Assembly: GCA_021443625.1 (NCBI GenBank)
Contig: JABUTP010000082.1
Span: 1-5,091, forward strand
Reading direction: 5' to 3'
Origin: Bacteroidales bacterium
GTDB lineage: Bacteria > Bacteroidota > Bacteroidia > Bacteroidales > UBA932
DNA length: 5,091 bases
Shown here in pieces: positions 1-4,714 of this stretch. The notes beneath the pieces were generated by a model. That model saw only the letters and a program-made list of their open reading frames with translations, did no database searches and had not been told where the DNA came from. Made by a program: the position numbers and the translations under genes. Numbering within the stretch: the first letter of the stretch is position 1; each line of letters opens with the position of its first letter.

Positions 1-2
1 GC

Positions 3-239
3 GCCTATTGTGCCGGAACCCTGACCCGCGAAGAGGAGGTCCTCTCAGACAAGGACATATACAACGAAACGGTTATGCTGGGGCTGCGTACGGTCAAAGG
101 GGTCCCCTGTGAAACAATAGAGGCCCAACCGCCGGTTGAGCCCCTTGTCTATCTCGAAAAGGTCGGGAACAATTATCGCATTCCCAGAGCCAGATTATTC
201 GTATCGGACGATATTATCGTAAAGTTTATTAAGCAATAA
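3..239 (+). CDS. hemW: Radical SAM heme chaperone HemW (C-terminal part, 5' end outside window)
   Basis: Only the last 78 codons are present; the frame is open from the window edge to a TAA stop. The segment YNETVMLGLRTVKGV matches the conserved NEyxMLgLRTxxGv block of the HemN/HemW C-terminal domain. The ending (RIPRARLFVSDDIIVKFI) fits that family's usual closing pattern, in which a strand is followed by a final helix with a D-x-I/V core. HemW proteins resemble oxygen-independent coproporphyrinogen III oxidase, but in the characterised cases they bind heme and deliver it to respiratory enzymes. The radical SAM cysteine motif and substrate regions lie upstream and cannot be checked, so a true coproporphyrinogen dehydrogenase (HemN) is not excluded. 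The coding end overlaps the tail-to-tail sdhC by 11 nt. Confidence 0.82.
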   Translation, partial: AYCAGTLTREEEVLSDKDIYNETVMLGLRTVKGVPCETIEAQPPVEPLVYLEKVGNNYRIPRARLFVSDDIIVKFIKQ

Positions 240-897
240 AGCCGTTTGCCTTGGCGCAGGCCACAACTGCGGTGGCTGCAAAGCCCAGCATGATGATGGT
301 GACAACCACGATGCCGATGACTTTGGTGCGCTTGAACCAAAGCTGGTTGCTCCAGCCGATGGTCTGCAGGGCACTCCAGAATCCGTGTGAAAGGTGCATC
401 CAGATGGAGAAGAACCACACGAGGTAGAGGATGGTTACGGGAATGCTGCCGAAAGTGCTTGCCAGAAGGGCGTTGGGGTCGGCAGCCTCGCCGCCGGTCC
501 AGTCTGCAAGCTGCATGTGGGCCCAGAAATCAGTGAGGTGGAGGGCGATGCCGATGAGCACGATGAGGCCGAGCCAGATCATATTCTTGGCAGCCCAGGA
601 GTCGGTGTCGCTCTTGGTGGAAACTTCATATCTTTTGATACCGCCACGGGCCTTGAGGTTGCCCAGGGTGAGTATGAACGCGTAGATGATGTGAATGATG
701 AATCCTGCGGCGAGCACGGGAACCATAATCCCCACGATGGGAAGTCCCATAAAGTCGCAAACTCCCTGGAAGGCTTCTGCGCTGAAGATGGAAACGAAGT
801 TGAGCGCCATATGGAGGCACAGGAAAAGAACTACGAAAAGACCGGTGACACTCATTATGAGTTTTTTGCCGATCGAAGATGTGAAGATGTTAGCCAT
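229..897 (-). CDS. sdhC: Succinate dehydrogenase/fumarate reductase cytochrome b subunit (Bacteroidetes b558 type)
   Basis: This 222-residue protein is the membrane anchor of complex II, which passes electrons between the SdhAB/FrdAB catalytic subunits and the menaquinone pool. It has about five hydrophobic segments (near residues 14-36, 52-78, 105-122, 150-170 and 192-214). Histidines H29, H69, H120 and H168 (or H171) lie in or beside the segments where the diheme cytochrome b558 family holds its axial heme ligands. The blocks SSIGKKLIMSVTG, HIIYAFILTL and HGFWSALQTIGW are typical of Bacteroidetes members. I chose the ATG at 897 because MANIFTSSIGKK matches the family N-terminus; the frame stays open to 987, but that extension is unlike the family and overlaps the promoter. 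An AAAGGA lies about 11 nt upstream of the ATG. The usual downstream sdhA/sdhB are absent: hemW follows tail to tail. Confidence 0.93.
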   Translation of the reverse strand: MANIFTSSIGKKLIMSVTGLFVVLFLCLHMALNFVSIFSAEAFQGVCDFMGLPIVGIMVPVLAAGFIIHIIYAFILTLGNLKARGGIKRYEVSTKSDTDSWAAKNMIWLGLIVLIGIALHLTDFWAHMQLADWTGGEAADPNALLASTFGSIPVTILYLVWFFSIWMHLSHGFWSALQTIGWSNQLWFKRTKVIGIVVVTIIMLGFAATAVVACAKANGFIA

Positions 898-932
898 AAT
901 ATGATAAATCCTTTTATTTCGTTTTGACGGCG

Positions 933-940
933 CAAAGTTA
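933..940 (-). promoter_or_regulatory. Predicted -7 element for sdhC
   Basis: Read on the minus strand, this is TAACTTTG, a full match to the Bacteroidetes -7 consensus TAnnTTTG. It would place the transcription start near 926 and give sdhC a leader of about 28 nt. No TTG is visible at the expected -33 distance, so the promoter may be weak or depend on an activator. The motif is one copy of a 7-bp direct repeat (CAAAGTT at 933-939 and 944-950, 11 bp apart). This is prediction from consensus only. Confidence 0.5.
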
Positions 941-948
941 ACCCAAAG

Positions 949-979
949 TTGTAAATAAAATAATATTTGGCTATTTTTG
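949..979 (+). promoter_or_regulatory. Predicted sigma-ABfr-type promoter for pyrH-frr
   Basis: A TTG at 949-951 is separated by exactly 20 nt from TATTTTTG at 972-979, a full match to the Bacteroidetes TAnnTTTG -7 element. The start of transcription would fall near 985-987, leaving a leader of about 14 nt before the pyrH ATG. No Shine-Dalgarno motif is seen, as is usual in this phylum. The -33 element lies only 9 nt from the divergent sdhC -7 element, so the two promoters share a very short region. Confidence 0.6.
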
Positions 980-999
980 TTCTTCAATTTTTTAGCAAA

Positions 1000-1710
1000 A
1001 TGGTATATAAAAGAATACTTTTGAAATTGAGCGGAGAGGCTCTTGCCGGAGTTGAGGGCAAAGGAATCGACGAGAATATTCTTGCGGGATATGCAGCCGA
1101 GATTGCCGGCGTCGTAAGGCAGGGGGTGCAGGTGGCAATCGTCATAGGCGGAGGGAACATCTTCCGCGGTCTGGCGGGGACAAAGGCGGGTTTCGACAGA
1201 GTCAAGGGGGACCAGATGGGAATGCTGGCCACGGTCATCAACAGCATAGGCCTTTCGCTTGCCATCAAGGCGGCCGGAGTGGGGGCGGAGGTGTTCACCT
1301 CAATTCCAATGGAGCCGGTTGCGCGCTACTATATGCGCGACGAGGCGGTGGCGTTTATGGAGAACGGCGGGGTTGCCCTGATTGCCGGAGGCACCGGAAA
1401 TCCCTATTTCACAACCGATTCGGCGGCAGCGCTGAGGGCTTGTGAAATCGGTGCGGACGCCCTGCTCAAGGGGACCAAGGTGGATGGGGTATATGACAGC
1501 GACCCCGTGAAGAATCCCTCTGCCGTGAAGTATTCCGCCCTGACCTTCCGGAAGGCCCTTGCGGACAATCTCAAAGTGATGGACAGCACGGCCTTCACCC
1601 TTTGCAGCGAAAACGATATGCCCATAATAGTGTTCAATATGAACAACAAGGGCGATTTGGGCCGCCTTCTTGGGGGCGAAGCCGTAGGAACCGTAGTCAG
1701 CAATCAATAA
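1000..1710 (+). CDS. pyrH: UMP kinase (uridylate kinase)
   Basis: A 236-residue cytoplasmic enzyme that phosphorylates UMP to UDP with ATP, the step that feeds UTP and CTP synthesis. It belongs to the amino acid kinase fold, and bacterial forms are hexamers regulated by GTP and UTP. The landmarks are all present: KLSGEAL at residues 9-15 (phosphate-binding lysine), IGGGNIFRG at 49-57, DQMGML at 71-76 (UMP site), GTGNPYFTTDSAA at 131-143 and DGVYDSDP at 162-169 (ATP site). Length matches the family. I chose ATG 1000 because MVYKRILLKLSGEA is the standard start; an upstream TTG at 967 would add 11 atypical residues and lies within the promoter. frr follows after 12 nt, so the two are very probably co-transcribed, a common bacterial pairing. 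Confidence 0.97.
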   Translation: MVYKRILLKLSGEALAGVEGKGIDENILAGYAAEIAGVVRQGVQVAIVIGGGNIFRGLAGTKAGFDRVKGDQMGMLATVINSIGLSLAIKAAGVGAEVFTSIPMEPVARYYMRDEAVAFMENGGVALIAGGTGNPYFTTDSAAALRACEIGADALLKGTKVDGVYDSDPVKNPSAVKYSALTFRKALADNLKVMDSTAFTLCSENDMPIIVFNMNNKGDLGRLLGGEAVGTVVSNQ

Positions 1711-1722
1711 AAATCAGATAAT

Positions 1723-2286
1723 ATGATAGAGAAAGCCAATGAAGTCATTGAGTTCGCGGAAATGAAGATGGAGGACGCAGTATCCCATCTTGAGGAGGAA
1801 CTCAAAACATATCGTGCCGGAAAGGCAAATCCCGCCGTGTTCGATTCGGTTATGGTCAACTATTACGGAGTGCAGACGTCGCTCCCCAAGATGACCAGCA
1901 TAACGTCTCCCGATGCCCGCACAATGCTTATCCAGCCTTGGGACAAAAGCACCATGCACGCCATCGAGAAGGCCATCATCGACGCCAATCTGGGTTTCAC
2001 TCCCCAGAATAACGGCGAGGTGATACGCATCAACATCCCCGCCCTCACCGAGGACCGCCGCAAGGAACTGGTCAAGAAGTCCAAAGGGGAAGGGGAGTCG
2101 GCAAAGGTAGCCATCCGCAATGCCCGCAGGGATGCCATCGACCAGCTGAAGAAACTCCAGAAAGAGGGACTTCCCGAGGATTCCGAGAAGGATTGCGAGG
2201 ATAAGATTCAGAAACTCACCGACAAATTCTCCAAGAAAGTCGAGGAGATTCTGACTGCCAAGGAGAAGGAGATACTGACCGTATAA
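1723..2286 (+). CDS. frr: Ribosome recycling factor
   Basis: This 187-residue cytoplasmic protein acts with EF-G to split the post-termination ribosome and release mRNA and tRNA. Length agrees with the usual 185 or so residues. The sequence shows the two-domain pattern: a helical N-terminal arm (1-30), the central beta domain containing RAGKANP (31-37), ITSPDARTMLIQPWDK (60-75), a GEVIRINIPALTEDRRKEL block (98-116), and a charged coiled-coil helix pair to the end. VAIRNARRDA at 129-138 is the signature of the third helix. The start is the only sensible ATG, 12 nt after the pyrH stop; no Shine-Dalgarno is visible. It ends 20 nt before the stop of convergent miaA, and the best terminator for this operon lies inside miaA. 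Confidence 0.97.
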   Translation: MIEKANEVIEFAEMKMEDAVSHLEEELKTYRAGKANPAVFDSVMVNYYGVQTSLPKMTSITSPDARTMLIQPWDKSTMHAIEKAIIDANLGFTPQNNGEVIRINIPALTEDRRKELVKKSKGEGESAKVAIRNARRDAIDQLKKLQKEGLPEDSEKDCEDKIQKLTDKFSKKVEEILTAKEKEILTV

Positions 2287-2306
2287 CGGAGGCGGAGCGG
2301 GTTGCC

Positions 2307-3167
2307 CTAAAGGGGTTTTACCCACTCGATTTCAATGCCCCGGCGCTCCATTCCCCTCAGCCAGGTCATCTGCCTTTTGGCAAACTGGTGGATGGCGGTG
2401 GCCAGACGGACGGTCATCTCTTCCCTGGAAAGTTGTCCCGTGAGATAGAGCGTCACGAATTTGTATTCCAAACCATAGTATATCAAGTCTTCTGCAGCGA
2501 TTCCCCGCTGCAGAAGTTTTTTTACTTCCTCCACAAGCCCTTCGTCGAGACGAGCCTTGAGACGGGCGTCGATGCGGGCGTTGCGCTCGTCGCGGGAAAC
2601 GTCCAGGGCCAGGAACTTGGTCTTGCGGGGGAGCAGACGGGAGTGGCTGACGGGATGCTCCTGCTGGTAAATGGCTATCTCCAGGGCCCTTATGAGACGC
2701 TGGCGGGTATCGTAGTCGGTGGAGTTGTGCAGATGCTGCAGCGAAGCGAGCCGCGCAATGAGGGTTTCGGTGTCATACTGCTCGAGTTCGGCCCGCAGGG
2801 CGGGATTGGGCGGCACGTCGGGGAGGGAGTATCCGCAGCAGGCCGCCTCTATGTAGAGGCCGCTGCCCCCGCACATCACGGCGCGTTTCCCCCGTTGGAG
2901 AATGTCCTGATAGGCCGTCTCGAAATCTTTCTGGTATTGGAAGATGTTGTATTTGGTGCCGGCGTCCACGATATCGATGAGGTGGTAGGGGATTTCCCCG
3001 TATTCCGCGAGGTCTTTTCCGGTACCGATGTCCATCCCCCGATAGACCTGCCGCGAGTCGGCGGAGATGATTTCCGCCCCCATCCTGCGGGCGAGATCCA
3101 CCGCATAGCGTGTCTTGCCGCTGGCGGTCGGTCCCATGACGCAAACTATGTCAAATTCATCGTACAT
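2307..3167 (-). CDS. miaA: tRNA dimethylallyltransferase (Bacteroidales DIGTGKDL-type MiaA)
   Basis: A 286-residue cytoplasmic enzyme that transfers a dimethylallyl group from DMAPP to N6 of A37 in tRNAs reading UNN codons, the first step towards ms2i6A. The P-loop GPTASGKT (residues 12-19), ADSRQVYRGMDIGTG (36-50, with the expected catalytic Asp at 37) and CGGSGLYIEA (99-108) are clear. The sequence differs from textbook MiaA: DIGTGKD replaces DIGTAKP, the GY(R/K) region reads YYGLEYKFVTLYLTG (230-244), and the TRxYAKRQ.TW helix reads AIHQFAKRQMTW (258-269). From memory, this is the form of one of two MiaA paralogues in Bacteroides, so a second copy may exist elsewhere. Start at 3167 gives the P-loop its normal place near the N-terminus. 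Codons for KKLLQRGIAAEDL also form an antisense terminator. Confidence 0.93.
   Translation of the reverse strand: MYDEFDIVCVMGPTASGKTRYAVDLARRMGAEIISADSRQVYRGMDIGTGKDLAEYGEIPYHLIDIVDAGTKYNIFQYQKDFETAYQDILQRGKRAVMCGGSGLYIEAACCGYSLPDVPPNPALRAELEQYDTETLIARLASLQHLHNSTDYDTRQRLIRALEIAIYQQEHPVSHSRLLPRKTKFLALDVSRDERNARIDARLKARLDEGLVEEVKKLLQRGIAAEDLIYYGLEYKFVTLYLTGQLSREEMTVRLATAIHQFAKRQMTWLRGMERRGIEIEWVKPL
2489..2523 (+). terminator. Predicted intrinsic terminator inside miaA, oriented for pyrH-frr transcripts
   Basis: The left arm CTTCTGCAGCG (2489-2499) and right arm CGCTGCAGAAG (2506-2516) are perfect 11-bp complements around the loop ATTCCC (2500-2505), followed at once by seven T (2517-2523). 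This is a textbook Rho-independent terminator for + strand RNA. It lies 203 nt past the frr stop, entirely within the convergent miaA coding region. In the miaA mRNA the same stem can form, but the U-tract is replaced by an upstream A-run, so it should not stop miaA transcription. If used, the frr mRNA has a roughly 235-nt 3' tail antisense to the miaA 3' end. Confidence 0.65.
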
Positions 3168-3171
3168 AGTG

Positions 3172-3179
3172 TAAAGATA
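3172..3179 (-). promoter_or_regulatory. Possible -7 element for miaA
   Basis: On the minus strand this reads TATCTTTA, seven of eight matches to TAnnTTTG. It lies only 4 nt upstream of the miaA ATG, so it would produce a leaderless or nearly leaderless transcript. No TTG is seen at the -33 distance. It is the mirror image of the + strand element at 3193-3200. Weak evidence; the true promoter could lie further upstream. Confidence 0.25.
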
Positions 3180-3192
3180 CGATTAAGATTTA

Positions 3193-3200
3193 TATCTTTG
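3193..3200 (+). promoter_or_regulatory. Possible -7 element for the lipoprotein-smpB pair
   Basis: TATCTTTG is a full match to the Bacteroidetes -7 consensus TAnnTTTG. The expected start of transcription is near 3206, leaving a leader of about 53 nt to the ATG at 3260. No TTG lies 19-21 nt upstream, so the -33 element is missing or diverged. It sits 13 nt from the divergent, mirror-image element assigned to miaA. Confidence 0.42.
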
Positions 3201-3202
3201 CT

Positions 3203-3254
3203 TTCAGGTAACTTTTTTTGATTTTCGTTTCGCGTAGGCGGAACCTGAATTTTT
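3203..3254 (+). repeat. Inverted repeat with T-tract in the leader of the lipoprotein gene
   Basis: TTCAGGT (3203-3209) is complementary to ACCTGAA (3243-3249), separated by 33 nt and followed by five T (3250-3254) just ahead of the ATG at 3260. It resembles a long-loop terminator or attenuator, but the stem has only 7 bp and the predicted transcription start falls within the left arm, so it may have no RNA role. Confidence 0.25.
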
Positions 3255-3259
3255 GATTT

Positions 3260-4108
3260 ATGAGGTGGCTTCAACATATTTCCCTGCTGGCTTCGGTGGT
3301 GCTGGCTTCGGTTTCCTGCATTGAGACCGAGAGCGCGTCCATAACTTTCTACGGACTTGCCAAGGATACCCTTACGATGTCCAGCGACGAATCCTACACC
3401 CTGCTCAACATCAATTCCACGGGACGCTGGAAAGTTCGGGAAGATGCCGATTGGCTCGACCTGGCTCCGGCCTCGGGCAACAAGGGGGACAGCGAGATAG
3501 CCATAAATGTCGCCAAAAACGAGACTTACTCCTCGCGCTGGGCCGAACTGACCTTCACCACGGGAGATTTTTCCAAAGTTCTCAAGGTTGTCCAGAAAGC
3601 CGTTCCGTATGTTCTACTGAAAGAATCTTTCGAGAGATCCTATGTTCCGGGTTTCGGCGACCTGCCCAGCGGATGGTATTCTCTGGACGTTGTGGGAAAC
3701 AGCTCCTGGGGAGTCTTGAACCCGAACAGTATCTTCGACAAGAACTGGCCGATGTACGCCTATTCCGTGACCAACAGCCCCATCGACCCCGAAACGATGC
3801 TGATTTCCCCGTTGTTCGACCTGCCGGGAGACGGCTTCACCCTGAGTTGGAAGGTTCTGTCCTATAACGGATCCGGCGCTGCCGACAGTACAGAAAACTA
3901 TGACATTTATCTGGGTTACATCGACGGTGACAATCTGCTGATTATGGAAACCAAGATTTACGAAGGGCAGGCATCGGCGGAGGAACAGTCGGTTTCCGTC
4001 TCGCTGGACGGCTGTGAAACCGGCCGGCAGCGCGTCATCTTCCGCCATTGCGGCAAAACCACCGGGTCCTATCTGCTGATAAGGGATGTCCTGTTGACCA
4101 ACGAGTGA
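3260..4108 (+). CDS. Secreted lipoprotein with BACON-like and choice-of-anchor-J-like domains
   Basis: A 282-residue protein of unknown specific function. Residues 1-20 form a signal peptide (MRWLQHISLLASVVLASVSC) with Cys20 as the probable lipidated residue; the lipobox is relaxed, as often in Bacteroidetes. The acidic IETES after it could serve as a surface-export signal, which is inference. Residues about 36-113 look like a BACON domain: GRWKV, ADWLDLAPASGNKGDSEIAI, N-x-x-x-SSRWAELTFT and a closing VVQKA. BACON domains are thought to bind carbohydrate or mucin. Residues about 119-280 resemble the choice-of-anchor J / cleaved-adhesin jelly roll: FERS..., LPSGWYSLD, SSWGV and MLISPLFDLPG. 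Cys252 and Cys264 could form a disulfide. No catalytic residues are recognisable, so an adhesin or glycan-binding role is likelier than an enzyme. smpB starts 12 nt downstream, implying co-transcription. Confidence 0.8.
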   Translation: MRWLQHISLLASVVLASVSCIETESASITFYGLAKDTLTMSSDESYTLLNINSTGRWKVREDADWLDLAPASGNKGDSEIAINVAKNETYSSRWAELTFTTGDFSKVLKVVQKAVPYVLLKESFERSYVPGFGDLPSGWYSLDVVGNSSWGVLNPNSIFDKNWPMYAYSVTNSPIDPETMLISPLFDLPGDGFTLSWKVLSYNGSGAADSTENYDIYLGYIDGDNLLIMETKIYEGQASAEEQSVSVSLDGCETGRQRVIFRHCGKTTGSYLLIRDVLLTNE

Positions 4109-4120
4109 GATTTTTGAAGA

Positions 4121-4570
4121 ATGGGAAAGGCAAAGAGCAAAGTTGAGATAAAGAACAAGAGGGCCTCTTTCGAATATGAATTCATAGACACCTTCACGGC
4201 GGGCATTGTCCTGTGCGGCACCGAGATAAAATCCGTCAGGGCTGGCAAGGCCTCGCTGGTGGACAGTTACTGCTATTTCTCGGCGGGGGAACTCTATGTG
4301 AAGAATATGCACATCGCCGAGTACTGGTGGGGAACCTGCAACGCCCACGACCCGCGGCGGGACCGCAAGCTCCTCATGACCCGCAGGGAGTTGAACAAAC
4401 TGGCCCGCGCGGTGAAGGAAAAGGGTATGACCATCGTCGCCACCCGACTGTTCATCAGCGAAAAAGGATATGCCAAGCTGAACATCGCCCTCGCCCGCGG
4501 CAAGCGCGAATATGACAAGCGCGAATCCATCAAGGAAAAGGATATCCGCCGGCAGATGGAGCGGATTTAA
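4121..4570 (+). CDS. smpB: SsrA (tmRNA)-binding protein SmpB
   Basis: A 149-residue cytoplasmic protein that binds the tRNA-like part of tmRNA and brings it to stalled ribosomes for trans-translation. Family signatures are in order: [12 protein letters not shown] (10-21), [25 protein letters not shown] (26-50), VKNMHIAEY (60-68), [19 protein letters not shown] (76-94) and [26 protein letters not shown] (116-141). The basic C-terminal tail, which in SmpB enters the mRNA channel, is present, ending RRQMERI. The length is at the short end for the family but complete. The ATG follows GAAGA with no strong Shine-Dalgarno. No tmRNA gene (ssrA) is found in the window. Confidence 0.97.
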   Translation: MGKAKSKVEIKNKRASFEYEFIDTFTAGIVLCGTEIKSVRAGKASLVDSYCYFSAGELYVKNMHIAEYWWGTCNAHDPRRDRKLLMTRRELNKLARAVKEKGMTIVATRLFISEKGYAKLNIALARGKREYDKRESIKEKDIRRQMERI

Positions 4571-4598
4571 CCAGCTTTTGAGAAATTCCTCCTAAAAA

Positions 4599-4630
4599 TT
4601 TGGCAATTACTGTTCGTAGTAGTAACTTTA
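4599..4630 (+). promoter_or_regulatory. Predicted promoter of the exported oxidoreductase gene
   Basis: TTTG at 4599-4602 and TAACTTTA at 4623-4630 are separated by exactly 20 nt, the same spacing as in the predicted pyrH promoter. The -7 element matches TAnnTTTG at seven of eight bases. Transcription would start near 4636-4638, so the leader would be about 78 nt and begin with the alternating pyrimidine-purine tract. This suggests the gene is transcribed separately from smpB, although no terminator is visible between them. Confidence 0.55.
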
Positions 4631-4634
4631 CAAC

Positions 4635-4672
4635 TATGTGCGTATGCGTGTGCGTGTATGCGAGCGTGCGCA
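4635..4672. repeat. Alternating pyrimidine-purine (TG/CG/TA) tract
   Basis: Positions 4635-4662 are 28 nt of unbroken pyrimidine-purine alternation made of TG, CG and TA steps. After a short break (AG at 4663-4664), alternation continues for eight more bases (4665-4672). Tracts rich in CG and TG steps are the classic substrate for left-handed Z-DNA under negative supercoiling. It lies between a predicted promoter and the start codon at 4715, in otherwise AT-rich DNA. I see no reason to treat it as coding. Confidence 0.6.
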
Positions 4673-4714
4673 GAGCGTTCAAATCGGATATAAAAAGAAT
4701 AAATATCAACTACT

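Noticed and set aside
208..220. ACGATATTATCGT, a 13-nt palindrome near the end of hemW.
   Set aside because: The arms are AT-rich with a single central base, no T-tract follows, and it encodes conserved residues of the C-terminal helix; not a convincing terminator or operator.
394..927. A 177-codon open frame on the + strand, antisense to sdhC.
   Set aside because: The predicted product is rich in Glu, Gly and His with no family pattern, and sdhC on the other strand is a clear match to its family.
2305..2319. CCC-TAAA-GGGG followed by TTTT between frr and miaA, as a possible shared terminator.
   Set aside because: The stem is only three pairs, too weak for termination, and the far stronger hairpin at 2489-2523 explains + strand termination better.
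2388..3221. A 277-codon open frame on the + strand, antisense to miaA.
   Set aside because: It lies over a well-conserved miaA in the opposite strand, its translation has no recognisable domain, and it would have to read through the predicted + strand terminator. It is a by-product of GC-rich codon use in miaA.
3614..4348. A 244-codon minus-strand frame spanning the lipoprotein and smpB genes.
   Set aside because: It crosses two genes supported by family motifs, and its product has no recognisable features.
4571..4714. The spacer after smpB as a possible site for tmRNA or another small RNA gene.
   Set aside because: There is no tRNA-like end, no CCA-type 3' terminus and no terminator; the spacer is accounted for by the promoter and the alternating tract.
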